A program made the position numbers and the translations under genes. Positions 1 through 7,688 of a stretch of DNA of 64,000 nt are shown here, piece after piece; within the stretch, counting starts at the first letter, position 1, and each line of letters begins with the position of its first letter. Source of the stretch: Parasedimentitalea denitrificans (lineage in GTDB: Bacteria; Pseudomonadota; Alphaproteobacteria; Rhodobacterales; Rhodobacteraceae); the NCBI RefSeq assembly GCF_011813015.1, contig NZ_QHLQ01000005.1, positions 124,001 to 188,000 on the forward strand. The letters run 5' to 3'. Below the pieces are notes generated by a model. That model did not search any database, was not told the origin of the DNA, and saw nothing but the letters and a program-made list of their open reading frames with translations.

Positions 1-359
1 CGGTTGTTGTGGTCAAAGTTGACGGTGAAAAACGTCTGTCAGTCAGCGAGTCGATGGATGAGACCGGTAGTGATCGCGGGCCTGTGAATGCGCTGGCCAA
101 GGCGTTGATCAAGGATCTTGGGCGCTATTCCAGTGTTCTGGAAGATATGCATCTGGTGGATTTCAAGGTGCGGATCACCCAGGGCGGCACCGAGGCGGTG
201 ACGCGGGTTATTATCGACAGCGAAGACAGCAAAGGCCGTCGCTGGTCGACCGTTGGCGTGAGCCCGAACATAATAGATGCCTCGTTTGAGGCGCTGTTGG
301 ATGCGATCCGTTGGAAGCTGATCCATGATGATCAGACTGAGGCTTTGAAGGATGTTTGA
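1..359 (+). CDS. cimA: (R)-citramalate synthase, C-terminal part
   Basis: This is the end of a gene cut by the left edge; the frame is open from base 3 and about 118 codons are visible. They form the C-terminal LeuA/CimA-type regulatory domain, with the DRGPVNAL stretch and a closing segment SPNIIDASFEALLDAI typical of citramalate synthases. The full enzyme condenses pyruvate with acetyl-CoA to start isoleucine synthesis without threonine. Isopropylmalate synthase (LeuA) is the alternative because it shares this domain; the tail favours CimA. The stop codon overlaps the next start by 8 bases (ATGTTTGA), so the two genes are probably co-translated. Confidence 0.8.
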   Translation, partial: VVVVKVDGEKRLSVSESMDETGSDRGPVNALAKALIKDLGRYSSVLEDMHLVDFKVRITQGGTEAVTRVIIDSEDSKGRRWSTVGVSPNIIDASFEALLDAIRWKLIHDDQTEALKDV

Positions 360-1125
360 CGACGACCTTCAGGCCTGTGCCGAGCTGGTACAGAAAGCTG
401 ATGTAGACCGGTTTCAGGCAGTGATGGCTGCGCCAGTTGCTGCGCGCGAACTGCTGTTTGCGCTTTATGCGTTTAACGTCGAGCTGTCGCGGGCACCCTG
501 GGCTAGTTCAGAGAGCATGATTGCTGAAATGCGGCTTCAGTGGTGGCGCGATGTTGGCGCGCAAATCGCTAAGAGCGAACCTGTACGCCGTCATTTTGTG
601 GCAACGCCACTGGCGCGGCTGTTGCGTCCAGAACTGGCTGCAACGATTGATGGCATGGCTGAGGCTCGGAGATGGGATATCTACTGCGATCCGTTTGAGG
701 ATGAGGCAGAATTTGATGCCTATATTGATGCCACATCCGGTAGTCTGATGTGGATGGCTGCCGCGTCGCTGGGCGAGGCTGACGAGGCTGTGGTGCGTGA
801 TTTCGCCTATGGCGTCGGCGTTGCAAATTGGCTGCGGGCTATCCCAGAGCTTGAGGAAAATAAGCGTGTTCCTTTGCTGGACGGCACCCCGAATGGTGTG
901 CGAGCTTTGGCGCGTAAAGCGCTGGATCGGCTGGTAAATGCACGTGTTAGTGGGGGGCGGATCTCTTCGGAGGCCGGCGTTGCCTTGCTGTCTGGCTGGC
1001 AGGCTGTGGCAATCCTGAAACAGGCGATCGCCCAGCCCGAACGCGTTGCTATGGGCGCATTAGGCCAAAGCGAGTTTCGTCGGCGTGCAGGCTTGATGTG
1101 GCGATCTGCATTGGGCCGCTGGTAA
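352..1125 (+). CDS. squalene/phytoene synthase family protein (NDUFAF6-like)
   Basis: The 257-residue, all-helical protein belongs to the squalene/phytoene synthase fold family: an N-terminal VMAAPVAARELLFALYAFNVEL region is followed by a conserved RLQWWRD segment around residue 63. The aspartate-rich second motif of true prenyl synthases (DxxED type) is not recognisable, and no carotenoid or hopanoid genes lie nearby. It therefore resembles the alphaproteobacterial and mitochondrial group related to the complex I assembly factor NDUFAF6 more than a pigment enzyme; that role is inference. It overlaps the end of cimA by 8 bases. Confidence 0.7.
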   Translation: MFDDDLQACAELVQKADVDRFQAVMAAPVAARELLFALYAFNVELSRAPWASSESMIAEMRLQWWRDVGAQIAKSEPVRRHFVATPLARLLRPELAATIDGMAEARRWDIYCDPFEDEAEFDAYIDATSGSLMWMAAASLGEADEAVVRDFAYGVGVANWLRAIPELEENKRVPLLDGTPNGVRALARKALDRLVNARVSGGRISSEAGVALLSGWQAVAILKQAIAQPERVAMGALGQSEFRRRAGLMWRSALGRW

Positions 1126-1134
1126 GCGATCGTC

Positions 1135-1164
1135 GGCGAAGAGGGGGGCTTACCCTCTGTCGCC
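1135..1164. terminator. hairpin between convergent genes
   Basis: A stem of about 11 pairs (GGCGA-AGAGGG against CCCTCT-TCGCC, one bulge) with a 7-base loop lies between the ends of the squalene-synthase-like gene and the MFS gene. Its right arm includes the MFS stop codon. No T-run follows on either strand, so intrinsic termination is not certain. Confidence 0.4.
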
Positions 1165-2388
1165 TACGTAGGCATCTTCGCGCGGGCGCAGTATCAGCCA
1201 AATCAATGCACCACCGGCCAGCACCAGGAAGGGCGCCATGGCCATGTTGACGGCGTTCCAGCCCTCTACCGGGTTGCCGCCCGAACAGTTCATCAACCCA
1301 CCCGATGACAGCGATGCAAAGGTAACACCGCCAAAGACCAGCAGGTCATTCAGGCCCTGCATGCGGCCGCGTTCATGTGGTTCGTGTGCGCCGGCCAGCA
1401 TGGTGGTGGAGCCGATAAAGCCAAAGTTCCAGCCCAAACCCAGCAGGATCAGAGCGATGAAAAAGTTGCTGAGCTCAACACCGTTCAAGGCTACGGCACC
1501 TGCGCCGGCCAAGATCGCCAGACCAGCTCCGACAACTTTCTCAACACCAAATCGAGAGATCAGGTGGCCGGTGAAGAAGGATGGGATGTACATCGCCAGA
1601 ACATGCATGGTGACCACGTCAGCGGCGTTGTTCTGGGTAAAGCCACAGCCAACCACAGCTAGCGGTGTCGAGGTCATCACCAGGTTCATCAAGGCATAGG
1701 ACACCATGGCGCAGATCACAGCGACGGCGATACGTGGCGTTTTAAGCAGCTCCCAACGGGTACGTCCACGCGGCATGTCTGCACTCGGCGCAGCGGGCTT
1801 GGGGATGTCGAGGAACAGAAACAGCATTGAGCCAACGAGGTTGATCACAATGACAGCCATGTAGGCGCCCAGAAAGGGAATCACAAAGGCATCGCTGGTC
1901 GCCTTGACCAGTTGCGGGCCGATGATGGCCGACAGAAGACCACCTGCCATGACATAGGAAATCGCTTTGGGGCGGAACTCTTCACTGGCGGTATCGGCGG
2001 CGGCAAAGCGGAAAAAGCCTTGCGAGCTCATATAGATACCGGTCAGGAAGCTGCCGGTCAGGAAGACGGGAAACGACCCGAGGTATAGACCATAGGCGCC
2101 AACCAATGCGCCGGTGGCACCACCCAGGGCGCCAACCATGAAACCAACGCGGCGGCCCCATTTCTGCATGATGGCAGAGATCGGAGTGGCCGATAGCATC
2201 GAGCCCAGAACGATCAATGAGATCGGTAGGGTGGCAAAGCAAGCGTTAGAGGCCAGTGATTGGCCAGCCAGGCCGCCAATGATGAAGATGATCGGCATTT
2301 GTGAGCCAAGGAACGCCTGCGCCATAACAAGAATGGCAACGTTGCGTTTGGCGACAGAGTCATCGTGAGTGGTCATACTAATTGTCAT
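1150..2388 (-). CDS. MFS transporter
   Basis: A major facilitator superfamily permease of about 412 residues with some 12 hydrophobic segments. The loop after segment 2 reads MQKWGRRVGFMVGALGG, matching the MFS signature (GxxxDRxGRR type). It would sit in the inner membrane and carry a small solute by proton-coupled or facilitated transport; the substrate cannot be read from sequence. I chose the ATG at 2388 (MTISMTTHDD); 2376 is equally possible and no clear ribosome site separates them. A frame open upstream to 2460 would add an implausible basic extension. It is divergent from the DNA glycosylase gene. Confidence 0.8.
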   Translation of the reverse strand: MTISMTTHDDSVAKRNVAILVMAQAFLGSQMPIIFIIGGLAGQSLASNACFATLPISLIVLGSMLSATPISAIMQKWGRRVGFMVGALGGATGALVGAYGLYLGSFPVFLTGSFLTGIYMSSQGFFRFAAADTASEEFRPKAISYVMAGGLLSAIIGPQLVKATSDAFVIPFLGAYMAVIVINLVGSMLFLFLDIPKPAAPSADMPRGRTRWELLKTPRIAVAVICAMVSYALMNLVMTSTPLAVVGCGFTQNNAADVVTMHVLAMYIPSFFTGHLISRFGVEKVVGAGLAILAGAGAVALNGVELSNFFIALILLGLGWNFGFIGSTTMLAGAHEPHERGRMQGLNDLLVFGGVTFASLSSGGLMNCSGGNPVEGWNAVNMAMAPFLVLAGGALIWLILRPREDAYVGDRG

Positions 2389-2460
2389 GGGAGATGCGTA
2401 GCGGCGAAAATTGCGGGGCACAAGCGGCTTGCAGCGCAGGAAGCTGCGGCTAATCTGCAA

Positions 2461-3129
2461 GTGGTTGTGAAATGGAGAGGTGACGTAACGTCAGATCAGG
2501 ATGTAGGCCGGATTATTTCAAGTGATGCCTGTGTGGCAGAAGGCGCGGAATGGCTGGCGAAACAAGAGCCTCGCTTTGCGGCGGCGTTACAATTGACCGG
2601 CCCCTTGCCGTTACGTCGTAAACCGGATGGCTTTGCAGAATTGCTGTCGGCAATTGTTAGTCAGCAGGTCAGCGTTGCGTCTGCGCAGGCTATTTGGGGG
2701 CGTATAACGGCGGCGAAATTGTCCGAGGCGCATCAGGTAAGAGAGGCCAGCGAAGAGGATTTGCGTGCAGTGGGGCTAAGCCGTCCAAAAATGCGATACG
2801 CCAAAGCTTTGGCCGAAGCGGATATTGATTTCAATACTTTGCGTGATCTGCCTGACATGGACGTCGTCAGGGAATTGGTCAAAGTTCAGGGCATTGGTGC
2901 TTGGACGGCTGAGATCTATGCGATGTTTTCACTGGGGCGTGCGGATGTGTTTGCACCTGGTGATCTGGCCTTGCAGGAAGCGGCTCGTATTCTGTTTGAG
3001 CTGCCCGACAGACCGAAAGAGCGAGAGCTGCGCATAATGGCCGAGGACTGGTCCCCTTGGAGGTCGGTTGCGGCGCGGCTGTTGTTTTCCTATTACCGAG
3101 TAGCAAAATCCAGGGAAGGGATCAGATGA
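2461..3129 (+). CDS. DNA-3-methyladenine glycosylase II family protein
   Basis: An AlkA-type HhH-GPD base-excision glycosylase, which removes alkylated purines from DNA. The family's SAIVSQQVS helix is present, then the helix-hairpin-helix LVKVQGIGAWTAEIYAMF, and a downstream GDLALQEA segment whose aspartate is the expected catalytic residue. The short form of about 220 residues lacks the N-terminal AlkA domain, as is common in Alphaproteobacteria. The start is uncertain: GTG 2461 or 2467 leaves room for the divergent MFS promoter, and I see no ribosome site for either. Its stop overlaps the next start as ATGA. Confidence 0.75.
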   Translation: MVVKWRGDVTSDQDVGRIISSDACVAEGAEWLAKQEPRFAAALQLTGPLPLRRKPDGFAELLSAIVSQQVSVASAQAIWGRITAAKLSEAHQVREASEEDLRAVGLSRPKMRYAKALAEADIDFNTLRDLPDMDVVRELVKVQGIGAWTAEIYAMFSLGRADVFAPGDLALQEAARILFELPDRPKERELRIMAEDWSPWRSVAARLLFSYYRVAKSREGIR

Positions 3130-3791
3130 CTCGCGTATTATCCGCTGAACGCAAAGAGCCGCTATCAGGCACAACCCGGTCAGTCGTGGTGTTTTTACAC
3201 GGCTATGGCGCCAATGGGGCCGACTTGTTGGGGCTTGCAGATCCGCTCAGCGAACACCTGCCGGATACACTGTTCGTCGCGCCTGATGCGCCGGAAAACT
3301 GTGCCGGATCGCCAATGGGCTATCAGTGGTTTCCGATCCCCTGGATTGACGGTTCGTCCGAGGAAGAATCTGAGCGCGGCATGCAGGCAGCGATTGACGA
3401 CCTGAATGCATTCCTCGACGCGCTAATGGTGGACGAGGATGTTTTGCCTGAACAAGTGGTTCTGTTCGGCTTTAGTCAGGGCACCATGATGGCGCTGCAT
3501 GTGGCGCCACGCCGCGAGGATGCAGTTGCAGGTATCGTTGCGTTCTCGGGTCGTTTGTTGTCGCCTGAAACGCTAAAGGATGAGGTGGTCAGCAAGATGT
3601 CCATTCTGTTGGTGCATGGCGACGCCGATGATGTGGTACCGCCGCAATCACTGCCTGAGGCCGCAGAAGCGTTGCAGGAGGCAGGGTTCCAAGATGTCTA
3701 TGCCCACATTCAAAAGGGCACCGGGCACGGTATTGCACAGGACGGGCTAAGTGTCGCCTTGGCGTTCATGCGCGACAAGCTGGGGCTGTAA
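3126..3791 (+). CDS. alpha/beta hydrolase, phospholipase/carboxylesterase family
   Basis: A 221-residue cytoplasmic serine esterase of the carboxylesterase-2/YpfH group. The nucleophile elbow GFSQG, the acid loop HGDADDVVP and the C-terminal histidine in GTGHGIAQ give a complete Ser-Asp-His triad; VVVFLHGYGANG near the N terminus forms the oxyanion region. The natural substrate is unknown, and short acyl esters are usual for the family. The start at 3126 overlaps the glycosylase stop (ATGA), and the ribosome site AAGGGATC lies just upstream, so the two are translationally coupled. A DNA repair role for the esterase should not be assumed from this. Confidence 0.8.
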   Translation: MTRVLSAERKEPLSGTTRSVVVFLHGYGANGADLLGLADPLSEHLPDTLFVAPDAPENCAGSPMGYQWFPIPWIDGSSEEESERGMQAAIDDLNAFLDALMVDEDVLPEQVVLFGFSQGTMMALHVAPRREDAVAGIVAFSGRLLSPETLKDEVVSKMSILLVHGDADDVVPPQSLPEAAEALQEAGFQDVYAHIQKGTGHGIAQDGLSVALAFMRDKLGL

Positions 3792-3834
3792 CCCGCGGGT
3801 TACTTTTTCTTACACACAGTCTCACGAAAATGGG

Positions 3835-3865
3835 CCGCCAGGGAAATCCTTGGCGGTATTTTTTT
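3835..3865 (+). terminator. Rho-independent terminator after the esterase gene
   Basis: CCGCCAGG pairs with CCTTGGCGG across a 5-base loop, followed by TATTTTTTT. It ends the glycosylase-esterase transcript. A perfect palindrome (TAACCCGCGGGTTA, 3789-3802) spans the esterase stop just before it. Confidence 0.8.
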
Positions 3866-3907
3866 GTCTGGATGGTCGCTGATTGTCATGTTTAATTTAT
3901 TTTGTAG

Positions 3908-4048
3908 ATGGCGGTACCGCCAAAGCGGATGTGGACGGGGATCAAACCCCGCGTGCTAAACGTTGTCTCTGCGCGTCCCGGTCTTGATGGGACCCTGTAC
4001 CAGTTAGCTGGGGGTGTCAGGCCCAACGGTAATCGCGATTGCGCCTGA
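3908..4048 (+). other. possible small ORF or structured RNA in intergenic region
   Basis: An ATG at 3908 opens a 46-codon frame ending with TGA at 4046. The product begins MAVPPKRMW and is basic. No ribosome site precedes it (TTATTTTGTAG). The same stretch is unusually structured and GC-rich for a gap: a GGCGGTACCGCC palindrome at 3910, a GGGG-ATCAAA-CCCC hairpin near 3937, and GTCCC/GGGAC around 3980. It may be a small protein, a small RNA or neither; I recognise no family. Confidence 0.2.
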
Positions 4049-4145
4049 AATTGTCAGAGAGTAGCAAATTACACGTGAAGTGGGCGCGCGCTGATTAGGC
4101 TTAGCTGCAACAGGTAACGTCGCGAATTTGGAACTGCTGCGCCAT

Positions 4146-4215
4146 GAGTATTTTTCTGCAAAAAGAAACCGGGGATTGTTCTGCGATAGTTGGCTTCTTT
4201 TTGCTAAAAATACTC
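4146..4215. repeat. inverted pair of a dispersed intergenic repeat (REPIN-like hairpin)
   Basis: The left arm (4146-4167, GAGTATTTTT then TGCAAAAAGAA) and the right arm (4195-4215, its near-perfect reverse complement) differ only by CT versus A. A 27-base spacer separates them. The arm resembles the single elements at 45443 and 51948 (core GATATTT, end AGATGAA), so this looks like two copies placed head to head. The rest of 3866-4273 holds no gene that I can support. Confidence 0.6.
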
Positions 4216-4273
4216 AAATTCCAAGGGCGCAGCCAGGACTTGTCCCACGTGGTTTAGGATATAGAGTCAGCAT

Positions 4274-4855
4274 CTATCGGCGGGGTCGTTTCTTGGTTTG
4301 CGGAATGACTGCATTTTGCCAGGTGCCCTGATCCAGGCCATCCAGTGTCCAGGTTCCGATGCGGTAGCGGATCAGGCGCAGGGTAGGGTGGCCCACGGCG
4401 GCAGTCATTCGGCGAACCTGGCGGTTGCGGCCTTCGCGCAAGGTCAGCTCGACCCAGGTATCTGGAATGTTCTTACGCACCCGTATTGGCGGTGTGCGTG
4501 GCCATAGGATGCTGGGTTCTTGAATGATGCGTGCCTGGGCTGGCTTGGTCAGGCCATCTTTCAGCTCAACTCCTTTTGTCAGCGCATCCAATGCGGCCTG
4601 ATCGGGGGACCCTTCGACCTGGACCCAATAGGTCTTGGCCATTTTGTGTTTGGGATCGGATATCTGCGCTTGCAGGCCGCCGTCGTCTGTTAGCAGCATC
4701 AGGCCTTCGCTGTCGCGGTCAAGCCGACCGGCGGGATACACGCCGGGCAGGTCGATGAAGTCACTGAGCGTGCGGCGCGGGGTGCCTTCGGTGCCGCGAT
4801 CGGTGAATTGCGGAAGAACATCAAAGGGTTTGTTGAAGCGGATCAATTGGGGCAT
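4274..4855 (-). CDS. rluE: 23S rRNA pseudouridine synthase RluE-type
   Basis: A pseudouridine synthase of the RsuA/RluE/RluB family without an S4 domain, 193 residues. [13 protein letters not shown] at the N terminus is characteristic of RluE, which in E. coli modifies U2457 of 23S rRNA. The catalytic loop [18 protein letters not shown] carries the nucleophilic aspartate; [11 protein letters not shown] and [13 protein letters not shown] are the later family motifs. The ATG at 4855 follows GGCGGGC; a TTG three codons upstream is the alternative. It stands alone, facing the HNH gene. Confidence 0.85.
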   Translation of the reverse strand: MPQLIRFNKPFDVLPQFTDRGTEGTPRRTLSDFIDLPGVYPAGRLDRDSEGLMLLTDDGGLQAQISDPKHKMAKTYWVQVEGSPDQAALDALTKGVELKDGLTKPAQARIIQEPSILWPRTPPIRVRKNIPDTWVELTLREGRNRQVRRMTAAVGHPTLRLIRYRIGTWTLDGLDQGTWQNAVIPQTKKRPRR

Positions 4856-5119
4856 GCCCGCCAATAAAAGGCCAGTGCTTTCAAAGCAAGGGCGGTGTCA
4901 TCATGTGGTCGAGAAATGTAGTAGGGCGTGTTCGAGATATTGTGGAAATAGGGGGCTTGTCAGGTTTGAACCACGAGATATAGTTAATATTATGCCGGAG
5001 ACTTCCCGTAATTCCGGCGCTGGAATGTGAGTGAACATGGCCAGAAGAGCGACGCAAATGATTGGCGGTACGGATGGGCCAATGGAATATCACTTCCACA
5101 TTGGTGATAGGGTGATCCT

Positions 5120-5686
5120 ATGAACCAGGCTGTCGGATCATTACGGACTTTGGTTTTGAATGCGAATATGCAGCCGTTGAGCTGGGCGCCACTGTCTGTT
5201 TGGAATTGGCAAAACGCGTTTGTGGCCGTTCACCAAGACCGTGTTGTGCAAATCAAATGCTATGATGACATCATTGTTCATTCGGCCTCGCAATCATTTG
5301 AGGTTCCGGCGGTGGTGGCGCTGCGGAACTACCACAAGAGGAAAACGGTTGGATTTACCCGGTATAATCTGTTTTTGCGCGATGAATTCCGGTGTCAGTA
5401 CTGTGGCAAACGGTTCCCGGCAAATGATCTGACATTTGATCATGTCATTCCCCGGAGCAAGGGCGGTGGATCGTCTTGGCGAAATATCGTGGCGTCCTGT
5501 GAGGCGGATAACCTGCGAAAGGCCAACAGGACGCCAAGGCAGGCTGGTATGCGTCTGTTGAGACCGCCGTTTGAGCCAACAGCCCACCAGTTGGACGCCG
5601 CAGCCCGGCGCCAACCGCTTGCTGCAGGGGGACTGCACCAGACCTGGATGGACTATCTGTACTGGGGTGCCGAACTAGAAGATTAA
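5120..5686 (+). CDS. HNH endonuclease family protein
   Basis: A 188-residue HNH nuclease-fold protein of the stand-alone type common in Alphaproteobacteria. The first zinc pair CQYCG (residues 93-96), the DHVIPRSKGG active-site strand with catalytic His, and the later WRNIVASC and N residues are present. The last zinc-binding Cys is not where expected: relatives read CxxCN, whereas this one reads CEADN, so aspartate takes its place. Zinc binding may thus be altered. The biological role of this family is unclear; no restriction or phage genes adjoin it. Ribosome site AGGGTGA precedes the start. Confidence 0.75.
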   Translation: MNQAVGSLRTLVLNANMQPLSWAPLSVWNWQNAFVAVHQDRVVQIKCYDDIIVHSASQSFEVPAVVALRNYHKRKTVGFTRYNLFLRDEFRCQYCGKRFPANDLTFDHVIPRSKGGGSSWRNIVASCEADNLRKANRTPRQAGMRLLRPPFEPTAHQLDAAARRQPLAAGGLHQTWMDYLYWGAELED

Positions 5687-5701
5687 CGTATTCCCAGCCG
5701 T

Positions 5702-6619
5702 TTAGCCGCCGATATCAGTCCTATTATAGGGGGTGGTCTGATAGATTTCGTTGATCCAGTTGCCATAGAGCAGGTGCGCGTGGCTGCGCCAGCGGTTCAG
5801 CGGTTCTTGGTTTGGGTCGTTGTCCGGATAGTAGTTGTCAGGCACATTGATTGGCGTGCCGTCAGCAACATCGCGGTCGTATTCCTGTTTCAGGCTGCCA
5901 CTGTCGTATTCAAAGTGGTTGAAGATATACAGCGCCCGGTGCTCTGGATCTTCGATCAGGCATGGGCCGACTTCGGTGCTGCCCAATAGCGTTTTCAGGC
6001 TTGGGTGTTCATCCACCTCGTTCTGGCGCATTTCGGTCCAGCGCGACACCGGGATCACAAAGTCATCGGAGAACCCACGCAGGTAGGGCGAGGCCGGAGC
6101 CTTGTTTTGTTGGCGGAAACAGCCAAACGCTTTGTGTGGCAGGATGTGCTTTTTGACGCCATGAAAGTGGTTGATCATCGCCATGCCGCCCCAACAGACG
6201 CCAAAGGTGGAGTGCACATTGGTCTGGGTCCACTCGAACACCTCTTGCATTTCTTGCCAGTAGGTGACGTCGGTGAATTCCAGATGTTCAATTGGCGCGC
6301 CGGTGATGATGAGCCCGTCGAATTTCTGGTCACGCACCTCAGAGAACGGCAGGTAGAATTCCGCCATGTGCTCGGCCGCTGTGTTGCGGGTTCGGTGTTC
6401 GCTCATGCGGATCAGGGTCAGATCGATCTGCAGCGGTGTTGCGCCAATCAGGCGGGCAAACTGGTTCTCGGTCTGGATCTTCTTGGGCATCAGGTTGAGC
6501 AAGGCAATCCGCAAGGGGCGGATATCCTGACGTGCGGCCTGATCCGGCGACATCACCATCACGCCTTCGTTCGTTAGAACGTCATAGGCGGGCAGGTCAG
6601 ACGGGATTTTGATAGGCAT
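5702..6619 (-). CDS. metAA: homoserine O-acetyltransferase (MetA family)
   Basis: A 305-residue MetA-family acyltransferase that activates homoserine for methionine synthesis in the cytoplasm. The triad is intact: Cys142 in FGVCWGGMA, His235 and Glu237 in NHFEYD. Position 111, which sets the acyl donor in this family, is Glu (GAPIEHLEF) and not the Gly of E. coli MetA. By established work on Bacillus MetA this predicts acetyl-CoA as donor, so homoserine O-acetyltransferase is the better name although such genes are often called succinyltransferase. It lies 46 bases after an ATPase gene on the same strand, probably co-transcribed. I see no SAM riboswitch there. Confidence 0.9.
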   Translation of the reverse strand: MPIKIPSDLPAYDVLTNEGVMVMSPDQAARQDIRPLRIALLNLMPKKIQTENQFARLIGATPLQIDLTLIRMSEHRTRNTAAEHMAEFYLPFSEVRDQKFDGLIITGAPIEHLEFTDVTYWQEMQEVFEWTQTNVHSTFGVCWGGMAMINHFHGVKKHILPHKAFGCFRQQNKAPASPYLRGFSDDFVIPVSRWTEMRQNEVDEHPSLKTLLGSTEVGPCLIEDPEHRALYIFNHFEYDSGSLKQEYDRDVADGTPINVPDNYYPDNDPNQEPLNRWRSHAHLLYGNWINEIYQTTPYNRTDIGG

Positions 6620-6665
6620 ATCAGGATCTCAAACTCTGGTTTGTGGATAGGGGGAGGTAGGGGCT

Positions 6666-7541
6666 TTAGTTGCGTAACTCAAGTGCGGCGTCGATGGCAT
6701 CTGCGATCAGATTGGTGAAGAGGTCTTGATCGGTGGCCGCAGCGATTTGGTCTGCAGTGACCGTGACGCCCCAGTTTTTAGCCATGGCAGCATAGCGAGG
6801 TTGGCGATGGGCCAGAGCCTGAGCATAGGTCCAGCGGATGAAATCATCTGGATTAACATCGTCTTGTGTAATGTTGTTTTCACTCAGGTATTGATCCCAA
6901 ACTTGGGACAGGAACTCTGGCTGGTACGACATGGGTTTGGGCGCGCGGTCAAAGCGGCGGACCAGTTCCTCGGTGTGGGCGTCATCGCCTTTGATCCAGA
7001 CCATCAGCGTGTGTTTGGACAGTTCCGCCAGGATCGGATCTTTTGGGTCGTCGGCATCCACCCATTCGCAAATTGACCCACCACTGTCGCAGATGAAGTT
7101 GTCGTAGCCATACAGGCGCTTTGCGCGGTCGGCAAAATACTCGGTATCCAGCAGGGCGTGGATTTCGGCCATGCGGAATTGTTCCTGACGGCGGCGATAC
7201 TCTTCGATTGGCATTCCGCCTTGGGTCGGCGCGCCGGGTTTTCCCAGATAGCTGGCAACTGGGGTCAGGTTTTCAAAGCTAATGTTGGAACCGATGTAGA
7301 TCGAATCTGACAGCAACAGGTCACGCAGGAACGGCACTTTCATCGCCTCGGCCTTGGCGTTGTCGGCGATGTATTCGCCCATGTAGCGGGTGCCGATGCG
7401 GTAATCGATCGAGTAGTGAAACCACTGGCCGGCGTCGCGCAGCATGTTGCTGATGTGGGTTTTGCCCAGTCCGGACATGCCAAAGAACAGCACCCGTTTG
7501 TGCGGCGCATCGCGCCAGTCCTGTGCGGAAGAATACAGCAT
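6666..7541 (-). CDS. P-loop ATPase upstream of metA
   Basis: A 291-residue protein with a clear Walker A motif, GMSGLGKT (residues 21-28), after a FF strand. It resembles small nucleotide kinases, but I recognise no named enzyme. Tyr- and Asp-rich segments (YSIDYRIGTRYMGEYI) follow the P-loop. The gene directly precedes metA with a 46-base gap, suggesting one transcript and perhaps a role linked to sulfur amino-acid synthesis; this is inferred from position only. Ribosome site AGGGA precedes the start by about 10 bases. Confidence 0.65.
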   Translation of the reverse strand: MLYSSAQDWRDAPHKRVLFFGMSGLGKTHISNMLRDAGQWFHYSIDYRIGTRYMGEYIADNAKAEAMKVPFLRDLLLSDSIYIGSNISFENLTPVASYLGKPGAPTQGGMPIEEYRRRQEQFRMAEIHALLDTEYFADRAKRLYGYDNFICDSGGSICEWVDADDPKDPILAELSKHTLMVWIKGDDAHTEELVRRFDRAPKPMSYQPEFLSQVWDQYLSENNITQDDVNPDDFIRWTYAQALAHRQPRYAAMAKNWGVTVTADQIAAATDQDLFTNLIADAIDAALELRN

Positions 7542-7630
7542 GTTATTCGTGGTCCCTGTAGTGTCCTGTCTTGCTAGCCAGTGATGGGCGCAGGGTCAAT
7601 CATCTGGGGTTTAAAGAGTGGGGGCGACAA

Positions 7631-7664
7631 ACAGAAAACGCCCCGCGAGGGATCGCGAGGCGTT
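7631..7664 (-). terminator. terminator after the FadL-type gene
   Basis: Read on the minus strand, AACGCCTCGCG pairs with CGCGGGGCGTT around a short loop and is followed by TTTTCTGTTT. It ends the 7689-8774 transcript before the ATPase-metA operon. Confidence 0.8.
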
Positions 7665-7688
7665 GTGAATTAGTTTCGTCGCGGTGTT

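Noticed and set aside
352..1125. Carotenoid or hopanoid synthase
   Set aside because: The second catalytic aspartate motif is missing and no terpenoid genes adjoin.
3789..3802. Palindrome TAACCCGCGGGTTA as a terminator
   Set aside because: The stem leaves almost no loop and the true terminator with a T-run follows 35 bases later.
3908..4048. tRNA, tmRNA or SRP RNA in the structured segment
   Set aside because: The GGGG-ATCAAA-CCCC arm looks like a T-arm, but stem and loop lengths do not fit a tRNA on either strand, and the tmRNA and SRP consensus segments are absent.
7542..7630. SAM riboswitch before the ATPase-metA operon
   Set aside because: I compared the leader with SAM-II-type features and found no matching helix or pseudoknot sequence.
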